This document shows, one piece after another, positions 13,281 to 24,965 of a DNA stretch of 64,000 nucleotides (position 1 is its first letter; each line of letters starts with the position of its first letter). The notes beneath the pieces were generated by a model. That model had not been told where the DNA came from. It did not search any database and saw nothing but the letters and a program-made list of their open reading frames with translations. The stretch is from Sapria himalayana (Eukaryota; Streptophyta; Magnoliopsida; Malpighiales; Rafflesiaceae): contig JAREIK010001332.1 of NCBI GenBank assembly GCA_029783825.1, forward strand, positions 2,342,314-2,406,313. The letters run 5' to 3'. Made by a program: the position numbers and the translations under genes.

Positions 13281-16200
13281 AAATAGGTATCTTATGACGA
13301 TTGTTTGTTGGGATATAAGGAGCTTCAATTGCCCCTTCTAGAGGTGTCAAGCGGGATGTGTCGGGCCGCCCCAGCCAATTTTTAGCTAGCCCGACCGTGC
13401 CTTCATGCTTGGCCAAGCATGACATGGTTACTGTACCGTGTTGTGGCTAGCCCGACACGGTTCTATGGAGATTAGCCGAGGTAACTTGGCTACTGCCGAG
13501 TTACCTCGGCTAATTTTTTAAAAAAATGGGGTTTCGTCGTGTGTCATCGTGCTACTGCAATACCAAAACCCTAATTTTTTAAAAAAATTGGGGTAACTCG
13601 GCTCATGCCGAGGTACCATATCAATGGGCCACGGTACCGTGCCGAACTAGGCACGGCACGAGGCCCGATTCGCCTCGGCACGGCACGGTTGGTGCTGTGG
13701 ACCGGCAAGGCATGGGCATGGGCATGGGCACGGGACATTCCCATGCCGTGCTGACCCAAGCAGGGCTGAATCATGTCGTGCCTCGTGCCGGCCTGGCCAG
13801 CCCGGCCCGATTGACACCTCTAGCCCTATCAAACAAAAAGAAGTCCTCAAACCATTCAATGCCCATATGATAGATATTTTCACGATCATAAATGTCAAAC
13901 TAAGTTGTGAAAAGCTTGCTTGGCTAATGAAAACAAAATTTAAAAAGCTATAACTCTTGACAATTTCTTTTGTTATAATAATGAAAGAATTGTGGTCATA
14001 TGGGATAGTCAAACCATAGACATCACCTTATTCTCTTACTCTTTCCAACATGTTTTTTTAGAAGTAGGCGATAAAGAGAAGAGGATATCTTTCAATCTAT
14101 CTGTTATCTATGGTCTCCACTCTATTACTAGTAGGAGAAGCCTTTGGGAGAACTTTATTAAGGAGATGAAGGATTACCCATCCCCATGGGCTTTCATAAA
14201 AGACTTCAACTCCCTGTTTTTAGGGTTGGACATGGTTGGAGGTAAAATTATCACAAACAAAGAGTGTCAAGATGCTATGAAATCGACTTCTTTGTTGAAT
14301 CTAGTAGACCTACCCTCATTGGGTAGTTTTTTAACCTATACAAATGGTAGAGTCACTAGTAAACTTGTTAGGGCAATGATAAATAATGGATAGGTAAACT
14401 TAAAACTTGATAGTCATGCATGATTCCTAGCCCCATAAATTTTCTCTGATCATTGTTAATGCTTATGACTACCGAAATTGGAGATAAATGAAGAATTATT
14501 CCTTTCAAATCTAGTAACATGTGGCTCTCTCACAAAGAGCTCACTCCTATGTTACTAAAAATTTGGAAGGAGAACATTGTTGGATCTACTATGTTCCAAC
14601 TAGTTAGTAGGTTGAAGCTGCTAAAGGGACCCATAAAGAATTTGAATGAAAAATATTTAGGGCACATTAATCCAAGAGTATCCAGCACTAAAAATGTCAT
14701 TCTTTCTCTTCAGAAGGAGATCTTGCGATGCCCCAATTCAGCCATAAGAAAGTAAGAGGTTACACTCAAAATTAAATTGAGGAAGCAGGAGGAATCAGAA
14801 TTATCTTTCTTTAGACAAAAATTGAAGATGAACTACCTCAAAGAAAGTGATAAATACATGAAGTTTTTCTATGCTTTAAAAAACAATAAGCTTCAAAAAA
14901 GTAAAATAGTCGCTATTGTTAAAAAAGATGGGAGTTATACAACATCTAAGGAGAACATTGCAGGAACTTTTTTCTGATACTATAAGAAGTTATTGGGCTC
15001 ATCTAGTCCTAGAATAGTAATTGAGGAACTAATCATATCAAATGGTAAAAAACTCCATGGACATGACCATGAACTACTCTCTCTTTCTTTCTCTTCAGAG
15101 GAAATAAATGGCACTTCCATTTCTATGGGAGACTCAAAATCATCTAGACTAGATGAATATACAATAGAGTTATACAAAGCTTCTTGAAATAATATTGGGG
15201 ATGATGTGATAAAAGCTATAAATAGTTTATTTCATTCTAGAAGAATACTGAGGCAAATAAATCATGCCTATATAGCTTTAATTTCCAAATTCTCACATGC
15301 TACTAAAATTAAAGATTGTAGGCTAATTTTCTGATGCAATATAATTGATAAAATAATTACTAAACGTAGCTTTGCGGCTAAAAAGGTGTTAGGTGGCATA
15401 ATAAATCTAATGCAAGAAGCCTATGTTAAGGGGAGACTAATCTCATATAACTCTCTCCTTGTGCAAAGCTTGATCAGGAGATATGCAAGAAAAAGGATCT
15501 CACCCAGTTGCTTTTTTAAAATAGACATTCAAAAGGTATTAGATACCATTGATTGGGAATTTCTAAAAGAAGATCTAACTAGACTTAATTTTTTCTAAGC
15601 ACTTTCTAGAGATTATCTACAAATGCATCAATACTACTTCTTTTTCTATGGTGATTAATGGGCAACTTCATGGCTTCTTTAAAGGCAATATGGGTCTTAG
15701 GCAATGCGACCCTATTTCTCTTTATCTCTTTGCCATATGTATGGAGTAACTTTTGAGATAGATGTTAATTGCTACATCTTCAGACTAATTCTTTTTCCAT
15801 CGGGATGTGACCCTTTAAAAATATTTTATTTGATATATGTTGGATGACTTGATCATCTTTTCTAAGAAGACTGATTTTCTACTAGCTTAATTTTGGATAC
15901 CTTAAAAGCATTTTCGACAGTCTTGGGGTTGTATATTAACTTCTTTAAATTAAATATCTTCTTTGGAGGAGTAACCAAGGAATCAAAGAAAGAAATTATT
16001 AAAAATTTTGGTTATGAAGAAGGCATTCTTCCCTTTTTCTTTCTCAGGATTCCTCTCTCTTCAAGCCATTTGATTTCTTCTCAATTCACTATTCTTTTAG
16101 CTAAAATTATCTCATCCATTCATCAAGGGTAGGTAAATTTATTTCATTAGTTAGAAGATTAGAGTTCTTACACATGGTGATACAAAGTATTGAAGGATAA

Positions 16201-16965
16201 TGATTCTTGGTTTTTCTTCTACCTAACTATATCATAAATGCGATTGAAGGAGCATGTAGAAGGTTCTTATGGGGCACACCAAAACATGGTAAATATATAC
16301 CTAAAGTCTCTTGGACAAAGGTTTGCTTGCCTACCCCCCTTGGAGGTTTCGGCATCTTAACTATCTTCATATGGAATAATGCTTTTTTTATTAAAACTCT
16401 CTGGCAGATTAATAGGAAGGATGACTCACTTTAGATTATGTAGGTCCACCATTTCTATATTAATTCCCAAAGTATTTGGGACTATCAGATATCCAAGGAA
16501 GACCTACCATTTTGGAAATCCCTAATATCCATTAGTGATATCTTGATTAAAAAAGCTAACTCCAAAGATCAAGCTAACATATTGTTGGATTTATGGGGAG
16601 AAAATGGCAGAATCATCTTGGATGCTTATAAATTCCTAATTGGTACCAACAATAAAAAAAACTTGTACTAAAGGAATCTGGATGAAGAATCACGTGCCCA
16701 AGCACGTCATTAATTAATAGATTGCTAAATATGGAAGACTCAGAACAAAAGACCTAGCATTTTCAACTCAAAAAAATACTAACTATGAATTTTGTAATCT
16801 GACAGAATCCATGAAACATAATTTTTTTGAGTGTTGTTTTTCCAAGAGCATTTGGAATGAGTTAAAAAGCTGGATGGAAATCAAAGAAGACATGAACTCC
16901 CTTTCATTGTGTTTCAAAGCCATGAAGGAGCACTTTTTTGTTGGAACTACAAAGAATAATCTTTA
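13281..16965 (+). pseudogene. LINE ORF2 (endonuclease, reverse transcriptase, zf-RVT), broken
   Basis: The endonuclease starts at about 13285 (TIVCWDIRSFNCP), is cut by the MITE at 13339-13822, and resumes at 13823. The 13992-14393 frame carries VIYGLHSITSRRSLWENF, DFNSLF and a TYTNGR motif, as in AP-like EN domains. RT follows at about 14519-16130: a long linker, then QEAYVKGRLISYNSLLVQSL and SCFFKIDIQKVLDTIDWEFL (the KAYD-like block, with KVLD in place of KAYD). After it, 16207-16434 has GACRRFLWGTP and VCLPTPLGGFGI. A zinc-finger block with CFSKSIWNELKSW is at about 16790-16880. Stops and frameshifts occur throughout. EN nicks the target and RT primes on it in this family; this copy cannot do either. 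Confidence 0.85.
13339..13822. mobile_element. Non-autonomous hAT element (MITE), 484 bp, inside LINE endonuclease
   Basis: Starts TAGAGGTGTCAAGCGGG and ends with the near-exact reverse complement, TTGACACCTCTA. The flanking 8-mers are GCCCCTTC (13331-13338) and GCCCTATC (13823-13830), 6 of 8 alike, the TSD size of hAT elements. The interior is much more GC-rich than the window, with many GGCACGGCA-type words, like the subterminal parts of the autonomous hAT at 18264-22026. Removing it rejoins LINE endonuclease coding sequence. The frames inside are shadows of the GC-rich repeats. Confidence 0.88.
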
Positions 16966-17189
16966 GAACATATCTCTTGTACAAAGAATAATCTAGAGAG
17001 AAAGAAAAAGAAAATTTAATGAAAAAAAACCCAAGATATAGTAGTTTTATTTAGAGAAATCAAAACTAAAATTTATATTATTTTTAGCAAATAATGTAAT
17101 AGTTTGAAATTTTCTTAGGTTGTACAAAAATTTATGATAATGAAATTTATTACTTATCAATAAAAAAATTAATTTACTTAAATTCATGC

Positions 17190-17935
17190 TAAAACTTTAG
17201 GAAAAATCACTTAATAATGAAAATTGGAACCTAAAGGAAAAGGCACGCAATTATGAAAAATGGAACCTAAAGGAAAACGAGAATTATGTTTTGGGGTGTT
17301 TCCCCAAAAATTTTTAAGACTTATAAACTAAAATTTTTATATTTTTAAAAAAGTCACAAAACTAAAAATAAATTAAAAAAAAAAGTGCACTCAAATTCGT
17401 AAGTACCAAGCTACCTACGCCCCTCGCCCTCACTCGACACCGAGCTCCTGGAGCTCGGTGCCCAGCTAGAAGGAGCTCGACGCCGAGCTCCTAGAGTTCG
17501 ACCGAGAGCTCCTTCGAGCTCCAAGAGCTCGGCACCAAGCTCCTTCGAGCTCCAGGAGCTATGCGTTTGGGCTCCTTCCAGCGAGGGCGAGAGACGAAGG
17601 CGTGGTCGAGGGGCGAGGTGCGAGGGCATGGGCAAGGGGCGAGGGCGTGATGCGATTGCGTGAGGCGAGGGCGTGGGGCAACGGCATGAACGAGGACGTG
17701 GGCATGGGCGAGGGTAGCTTGGTACTTACGAATTTTGGTGCACTTATTCTTAATTTATTTATAGTTTTGTGACTTTTTAAAATATATAAAAATTTTAGTT
17801 TCTAAATCTAAAAAATTTATGGGGAAACACTCTAAAACATAATTCTCCCTAAAGAAAAAGTCACGCCATTATGAAAATTTGAACATAAAGGAAAAGTCAC
17901 GCCATTATGAAAATTTCAACATAAAGGAAAAGTCA
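17190..17935 (+). repeat. 36-bp tandem array (about five units) split by a foldback element
   Basis: Units around AAAAGTCACGCCATTATGAA followed by a TTTGAACATAAAGG-like half occur on both sides of the element at 17279-17847: about two and a half to the left and about two and a half to the right. The units differ by a few bases each. A TCATGA/CACAA-rich region follows on the right. Confidence 0.7.
17279..17847. mobile_element. Foldback / Mutator-like non-autonomous element with long TIRs and GC-rich core
   Basis: The left arm (17279 to about 17415) and right arm (about 17715-17847) are inverted copies of about 130 bp. They begin GAGAATTATGTTTTGGGGTG on the left and end CTAAAACATAATTCTC on the right; the inner edges (GGTAGCTTGGTACTTACGAA and its complement) also pair. 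The core (about 17416-17715) is strongly GC-rich and made of GGAGCTCG and GCGAGGGC-type words. Flanking sequence CCTAAAGGAAAAC / CCTAAAGAAAAAG (11 of 13) could be a target duplication, but the element sits in a tandem array so this is not decisive. No transposase. The class is inferred from TIR length. Confidence 0.75.
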
Positions 17936-18255
17936 CAATGTCTTGGAAAGAAAAGTGATGTTCTTGGAAAAAGTCAAGGAAATAGAAAAAAAAAATCATG
18001 ATAATAAGAAAAAAAGTAATAGCATCTTGAAATAAAAGTCATGACTTTAGAAAATGTCACAAAGTATAGGAATAAATGCTATGTAAGAGTCACAATATTT
18101 AGAAATAAAGTGATGACTTTGAGTAAAAATCACAATATTTAAATAAGATTGTCACTTGCAACACATGTTATAATATTTTTGATATACCATAACCCCAAAA
18201 AATCAATATTATAGACTCAAATATTATTTGATATGTCAAATACTAAATAAAACTA
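17936..18255. other. AT-rich stretch with TCATGA/GTCAC words
   Basis: A short run of imperfect repeats built from AAAGTCAC, GTCATGACTTT and CACAATATTT. It ends at the hAT target duplication. No gene. Confidence 0.5.
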
Positions 18256-18263
18256 ATTATTTT

Positions 18264-21200
18264 TAGAGGTGTCAACCGGGTCGGGTCGGCCCAATCTGAC
18301 ATGAGGCACAGCACGATTCGGTCATGCCTGGGCCGGCCCAGCACGGGAATTTCCTGTGCCTGAGCCCGTGACATGCCCGACCATGGCACTAATCGTGTCG
18401 CGTCGTCTCGAGGCCAACCAGGCCTCGTGACGTGCCAGACCCACACGGTTACGTGGCCCGTGGCACGGCCCACCGACACGAGACACCCGCACCCCACCGC
18501 TAGCACCATACAAATCAGAAAAATGCACGGCCACGCATATGAATCCACTCTGACTCGACACCTAGTCTCGCCCGACCCAAATCCCCCCCCCCCCCCTAAC
18601 AGTTATATAATTTGAATATTAGCCGTTGAATTTCGTCTCCAAAGGCTAGGGGGCAGAATTCAACGGCCCTCATAATTCAGCCTTGTAAATATCAATAAAA
18701 AATTTAAAAAACATAAAAATTACTTAAAAAAAAATTCTTTCCTTTAATCTATAAACTCCCCTCCCCACCTCTCTATAAATTTTATGGTTTTCATAAATAT
18801 TTATTTTTACTTTCTCAAATTTCTCTCAAAGCTCTTGCTCTTCTCTTTCTCGGGACTTGGGATTTCATCATTCGGCTTGGTTATTTGGGACTCACAACTC
18901 GGGTTTGGAAGTTTGAACTGAACTGTGGTGTACCATGCACATAATCTACCTCACTACTTTACAAGTATTTTAATTTTTGTTTAGTATTAAACTATAACTT
19001 TTATCTTAAAAATTATTATTTAAAAAAATTATGTATTTTTGTTTACTTGCTCTCTCTCTCTCTCTCTTTTCTCTCTCTAATCTGAATATCTAAAACATAT
19101 CATCTAGGCTCTACCTTCTGTTTAACAAAAACCCAAAAAATGACTAATACTAATGAAACATATTCAAATTTAGAAAATGATAATCTTACACAGAGATATG
19201 ATGCTGCTAAAACTTTAGTTTCTCCAGTTGTCTCAACCCAAACATCTAAAAAATAAAAAATTAGGAGGACTTCTATAGTTTGTGCTCTTTTTAATATAAT
19301 AAAACAAAAAAATATTATGGGTGAGGAAGAAAAAATGATGTAGTGTAAATATTGTATGAGAAATTTAACATGTAAGAGTTCATTTGGGACTGTGCACCTT
19401 AAGAGACATGCCGAATTATGCACCAAAAAATATGGTGCATTAGATCCTAGGTAAACCTAAGTTAACACTACATTTTTTGAGAGTTGATCAAGTTCAGTCT
19501 CAAAGTTTACTCCCTTCATATATCGTAGGGAATTGGGTAGGGAGGCATGGCCAAACGTATCACATTTATGGGTCTTCCAATCAAATTTTCGGAAGATCCA
19601 AGGATAGTGAGCATCATGCAGACATATTTCCAGCCTACTTATCATAGGATTCCTAGGTCCACATCTAGGAATGACATACTAAAATTTTATAAGTTAGAAA
19701 AACAAAAATTAATTAAAGAATTTATGGCATATAGTGGAGTGGTGTCCGTGACGTCCAATTTCTGAACAAATCAATATGAATCATCTTATGCATGTCTAAC
19801 AGGCCACTATGTAGATTCTAAATGGACTATGAATAAAAAAATTCAGGATTCTCTAAGATTCTCCATCCTCATGATGACCTGGTCATTTTTAAGTGTATGA
19901 TGAAAATCTTTAGAGAATATAAAATTCAAAATAAAATTTTTAGTATCACATTCGATAACGCATCTAATAATGGAGTAGTAATTAACATGTTTGTTATGAA
20001 TATTAGAGGCACACCATTAGAAAAGATTTTTCATGTCAGATGCATGTGTCACGTGATTAGCCTGATTGTACAAGCAGGTATGAAGGTGTGTTCCCTCACG
20101 TTGGATAATATATATAATGCACTAAAATATATTCGCACTCCTTGCATATAATAGGAGTTTGGTAGTCTCTGTTTGTTTGCAAATCTTAAGAAGAATAAAT
20201 TACAATCAGATGTGAGACGTCATTGGAATTACACGTACTTGATGTTGGAGTCATGTGTTGGATACAAACACGTGATATCCGCTTACATCAATAGTAAGAG
20301 TGATGAACTTATTATTGACGACACTGAATGGGCTTCAGGAATTTCATTTATGAAATTCTTGAAGATTTTTTATGATATGACGAACATGTGTTGGTCGGTT
20401 TATACTCCTACGACTTGCATTACACTCAGGTGTATATGCAACATTAGTAGCATGTTTAGGAAGTATCGAGTTGACCCGACACTTAGTCATATGGTTGTAG
20501 AGATGGAAACTAAGTACTTAAAGTACTGGCCCACCGTTCCATCTCTCTATTGTCTCGATGTATGCATGGACACTAGGATTAAGGCGGAAGAGGTAGATAA
20601 CACCTTGACTCACATTTCCTCGTGCATGAACCTGGAAAACCCACCTGAATGGTTCATTCACGAGAAGTTGACTAACATGTTCATATACTACGATACTAGG
20701 TATTGTGGTAGTAGTAGTGAGATTGTGATTACGGACATGAATACTTTCTTCGGAGATGATAATTTTTCCATTCAGTTATCAAGGGAGAAACGACGGTGTA
20801 GACCATCACATAGGAGCGAGCTTTCTCGGTACTTAGATACCGATTACTATTCAATCCTATCACATTCTGATACTAAGAATATTGATATATTATAGTGGTG
20901 GAAAACATATGAGCCCACATTTCCCGTGCTATCTAGGATGGCACGGGATTTACTGACTCCTCTGGTGTTGAGCATAGCATCAGAGTCTGCTTTATTTGTT
21001 GCAGTGAACGTGATTTCGGATAAGAGATTGAGATTACATCCAGATATTGTTGAGGCATTTGCCTATTTGAAAGAATGGGAGCATTCGAGGTTTGCATCCA
21101 GGATCATGCTGGAGTTGGGACAATAACTACATCCACTGTGAAAACGGAGTTGATTGCTGATGATGATAATCTATATAATAGTGATTTTGATGTTACAGTT

Positions 21201-22026
21201 GATGATAATCATGATATGTCGATTGATGATTGACGTGGTTGCTGTTTACCCCTACCCATTGCCAGATGCTAGTTGTCGGTTGTCCTTGCTAGTTGCCGGT
21301 TGTCCTTGCTCATTACCAGACGCTAGTTGCCAATGCCACGCCATGCCACGCCACATGTCATTTGTAATTGCAGCTTGATTTTGATTTTTGATGCTTCACG
21401 GACACATACACAGTTGATGATTTGTGTTTTTCTTGATTCTAATTTTTGATTTTGATGTGTTATTTTGTATTGACTGTAAGCTTTTTTATTTACGTTACGT
21501 TGTATTTATTTTGGTTCAGTATCTATTGGTTGATTGGACATTTGGTTTGCTTTTGTTTTTGTGACTTTGTAATTTTTTTTAACGAACTTTTTTGTTTAAT
21601 TTATTTTTGTGTCTAAATTTTTCATTAAAAACTTTATAATTTAATTCTAATAAATTATAGTCTAAATTTATTAAATAATAATAATAAAAATTAAACTTTA
21701 TTAATATTATATATTCAATAATTTTCAAGTTACAAATTTAAAATTTTTAACCATTATCTATATATTTTATAAATAATTTAATACAAAATTTAAATATTTA
21801 AAAATAAAAAAAAATTATTTTTTTAAACAAGCCCTTACGGGCCTACCCCAGCACGATACATTTACTGTCGGGCTGGTGGGTCGTGTCAGGCCTGGCTTGA
21901 ATAAACCATGCTGGGCCATGCACGACACGGTACAGTAACCATGCCGTGCCTGGCCCAGCACGAAAGCATGCTCGTGGTCACAAAAAATGGTCAGGCCAGC
22001 CCAACACATCCCGTTTGAAACCTCTA
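18264..22026 (+). mobile_element. hAT transposon (BED-finger family), 3.76 kb, with TIRs and TSD
   Basis: Left end TAGAGGTGTCAACCGGG; right end CCCGTTTGAAACCTCTA, its inverted complement with two mismatches. The flanking 8-mers are ATTATTTT (18256-18263) and GTTATTTT (22027-22034), 7 of 8 identical, the length expected for hAT. About 330 bp at the left end and 200 bp at the right are GC-rich and full of GGCCC/GCACGG words, typical subterminal repeats of this family. A (CT)n tract lies at about 19050-19078, just upstream of the transposase. The long minus and plus frames in the GC-rich arms are not genes. The transposase has stops, so the copy is not autonomous now. Confidence 0.93.
19138..21126 (+). 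pseudogene. hAT transposase with N-terminal BED zinc finger and C-terminal dimerisation domain, broken
   Basis: The likely start is the Met of MTNTNETYSN at about 19140. A BED finger follows at about 19330-19440 (CKYC, then HLKRHAELC), with an in-frame stop just before CKYC where tryptophan is usual. The next block is FMGLPIKFSEDPRIVSIMQT (from 19565). The catalytic-fold region holds ITFDNASNN (near 19940) and MCHVISLIVQAGMK (near 20050). The segment 20173-20895 is one open frame of 240 codons (RRHWNYTYLMLESCVGY). The dimerisation domain is at about 20895-21120 (WWKTYEPTFPVLSRMARDLL, ASESALF). Total length is about 660 residues, normal for the family. Several stops and frame changes break it. 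It would cut and paste elements sharing the TIRs. Confidence 0.9.
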
Positions 22027-22034
22027 GTTATTTT

Positions 22035-23840
22035 AGTGATTATTCATGATAGTTTTTTTATAGAAAAGATCTTTAAAATAAAGAGCTATACTAAATTGTG
22101 ATTTATGACATATTATAATGAATAGTAATGCAATTTGGTGCTTTTTTAATAAAATAGAGACTTAATAGATTGTTTGAGAAGGGTAGTAGTGAAAAATCAT
22201 ATAAAATCTTAACATTTTTGTGTTAAAATTTTATTATACCTTATTGAATTATATTGTAGTTTTAATATTTATTTTTGACTGAAACTCTGCACAAATAGTC
22301 ATAAAAATCTTTGTATACCATGACTCTGCTACCTCGTTGGTCCAATCATTTTACTATACAATATAATTTTTTTGGTTTATTAAACTTTCTTAGAGTAACA
22401 ATCATACTAGCTTATAATATTAGTTATGATTGTAATATTAATTTTATATTGCAGTAACTGAGTACTCATTAGTACCAAAAGTTGTAGTACCCCCCAGCAC
22501 TATTACTTCTTATTATAGAGCCACCAAGACCAAAATAGAAGTTGTAGTGTTATTTCTAGTGTCATTAATTTTAGTTATAGAATGTTCAAGAGAGGAATAC
22601 TTGATTCATTCTCGTATCAAAGGCAACAACTTTCTGCTCTAGAGAACTAACCAAAGTTGTTGCCTATTTCAAGCATCACAACATTGGGTTAGATTTTAGA
22701 AAGGAAAAATGTACTAGCCATAGTCATTCCCACAACTATGACTTATTGTTAGAGAGCTGAAATGCGTAGTCACGACCATTATCAACACCACATCCATATA
22801 ATATAACAAATATACCAATTCCACGACACATTCTCAATATCACAACTTTGTATTCTAGAGACAAGATATATAGACATTGCCATTCCCAGCATCATGGCCA
22901 TTTGATGGAAGAGATAAACCAAAGATGTGGCCTATTCATAGTATCACAACCTTGTGTACCAAAGTTGAAATATATGGTCATGGTTATTCCTAATGTCGGG
23001 ACATTCTAAAGCTAAAAAGAGACCAAATTCATTACTTATTCTTAAAATTCATGTCTTTTGATTTAAATTTCACACTCAGTCATTCAAGTATAAAAGTAGA
23101 AACTATGAAAATTTGAAAGAAATTTAGGGCCTGAGGATAGAGATGCAAATTTATAATTGTGTAAGTAAAATTTCACTAAACCATATATAAGATCTATGAG
23201 CAAATGAGTGATGCAAGCCAAAAATATAAATCCTAAATGAGGACATGAATTTCAATTCATCATGGGAAAAAATTCGAGGCACACGACCAAGTATTAAGAA
23301 TTTAAGATTTGGTTCATAAATACTCTTGAAAGTTATTATTGGGAACCTGAATTTCGATGAGATATATTTTCAATTATCTTATGAGGATAAATTAAGATCT
23401 AGGGTTGTATTTGATTATATAAGATAGATGATTAATGGATGAATTTAATGTTTTGATTTTATTATGATTTGGATATTGATAAAAGTGATATTTATGTAGA
23501 ACTAAAATTAGAATTGTATAATTTAATTGGTTTGTGCATGATATCATGGTGGATGATGATAAGTAAGTTATAAAATACATTCGTGCATAATGATAGGAAG
23601 TAAGAGATATCCCTTTCAATCATGATATGTAAGACAAACTAATATGACAAAACCTAATATTAAGATATATTAATTATATGAGTATAGTGATTATAAAGCC
23701 TGAAATACACCAATACATTGCGCATGTCTTATAAAAACTGACTCTCAATTGTTGTGAGTATTTTATATAATATTCTCGAATGGGCTTTGCCTTTGGTATT
23801 AGAGTTGTAGGTCATCATGGTATAAAGTGATAGTTAAGTA
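22035..23840. other. Intergenic stretch with old repeat-like sequence
   Basis: Mostly AT-rich. The part at about 22260-23050 has many CATGAC and CACAAC words similar in style to 1440-2280 and 36930-37620, so it is probably another diverged relative of that repeat, but I cannot align it base by base. The 75-codon minus frame at 23392-23619 has no recognisable feature. Confidence 0.4.
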
Positions 23841-24124
23841 TAGTTTTCAAGTGGGGTGGGTGGCCTAGGCATGACACAATGCACAACCCAACTGAGTGGT
23901 GCTTAGCATGGCATGACAAGGTCCAGAATCATGCTTGGACATGGGTCATGCTAGCCCAAGGCATTACTCATGTAATGATGAACTAGAGGTTGTTATGCTT
24001 CATGCTGGGCTAGACATGATTCGTGTGCCTGACTCATTTTCATGGTCCACCGACATGGTGACCATGACCTAGAATCAAGTCATGGGTCACTGGTCACCAT
24101 GATCCGCCATGTTTGGACCTCTGA
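23841..24124. mobile_element. Small GC-richer hAT-like MITE, old
   Basis: Starts TAGTTTTCAAGTGGGGTGGG and ends CATGTTTGGACCTCTGA, both decayed forms of the hAT ends found at 13339-13822 and 18264-22026. The interior has GCATGAC and CATGGTCACC words. I see no clear target duplication, so the exact limits are uncertain. Confidence 0.55.
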
Positions 24125-24219
24125 CCCATTTAAAAAAAAAAACTAATTATGTTTTTAAGCACTCAATCCCAATCTTCCACGTTGACATGGAAGATTAACA
24201 TTTTCTAGATTAAAATTCT

Positions 24220-24965
24220 GATTTGAATCAACTCGTTTGGATCTCTATAACTCAACTAATGACTTAAACAACAACAAAAGTTTGTGTTGGGGACAAAGAT
24301 ATTTCTCTAGATTAAAATTCTGATTCAAGGCACTTGTAATCCTATTTGATCCTTGGTATCCTTTGGGCATTTTTAAACACTTTTATTATCCTCCACGTCC
24401 AATTAAAACTATTTAATTTAGATGTCCATAGGACAAGTTATGATCAAAACTAAACTTGGGTTGTTTGAAAAAATTCTACAAAAATTTCTTTAAATAATCA
24501 AACATCAGTTTCACTCAATTCTTATTCCTAACTTGACTTTTTTATTACATCCACATCATACAAAGAGGATATACAAAGAAGACAATAAATAAAATAATTT
24601 CTCACAATACAATTCATATTTAGAATTAAACTGAGTAGGAAGAAACCCTACTCTAGAACCAAATGAGTTCTTATGAATCCTTTCCTACCCCAAAAATATT
24701 GATTTTTTCGAAATTTAATTTTTTGTACTTCATCATAATCTATTAATTTTAGTACCCACACATACATCTCATCGATTAGATGAATTTTGATGCTTGTATC
24801 AACTAAGTTTGATGAAAAACTCATTGTCTTCTCTTTTTCTCCCCCTATATGAATGTTTTTTGCTTTTTTAGTAAGATTTTTGATTATTTATTTTTCTATC
24901 TTTTTTATTTCCTTTCACCATCAAACTATTTATAATAAGCTTAATTTACTTAACTTTAGCATATA
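24220..24965 (+). repeat. Unclassified dispersed repeat, copy 2
   Basis: Co-linear with 9475-10250 (see that entry). The right edge joins directly to the decayed left end of the second hAT element. No coding capacity. Confidence 0.65.

Larger units (their letters stand above)
10260..17170 (+). mobile_element. LINE (L1-type non-LTR retrotransposon), decayed
   Basis: A plus-strand element with an ORF1 carrying a DUF4283-like domain, then an ORF2 with endonuclease, reverse transcriptase and a C-terminal zinc finger, ending in an A-rich tail near 17150-17170. It is interrupted by a 484-bp hAT MITE at 13339-13822 and holds about 1 kb between ORF1 and ORF2 that I cannot assign. Without those two the length is about 5.4 kb, normal for a plant L1. 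The 5' end is not sharp. A possible target duplication (TTAATTTACT near 10230 and 17170) is weak, because the same word ends the neighbouring dispersed repeat. Confidence 0.85.

Noticed and set aside
13571..14012. Two GC-rich minus frames
   Set aside because: Mostly translation of the hAT MITE's subterminal repeats; the rest is antisense to the LINE endonuclease.
17411..17635. 74-codon minus frame in the GC-rich foldback core
   Set aside because: Low-complexity Ser/Leu/Glu/Arg repeat from GGAGCTCG words; no evidence for a protein.
18243..18615. Three overlapping frames at the left of the hAT
   Set aside because: GC-rich subterminal repeats; no motif, both strands open.
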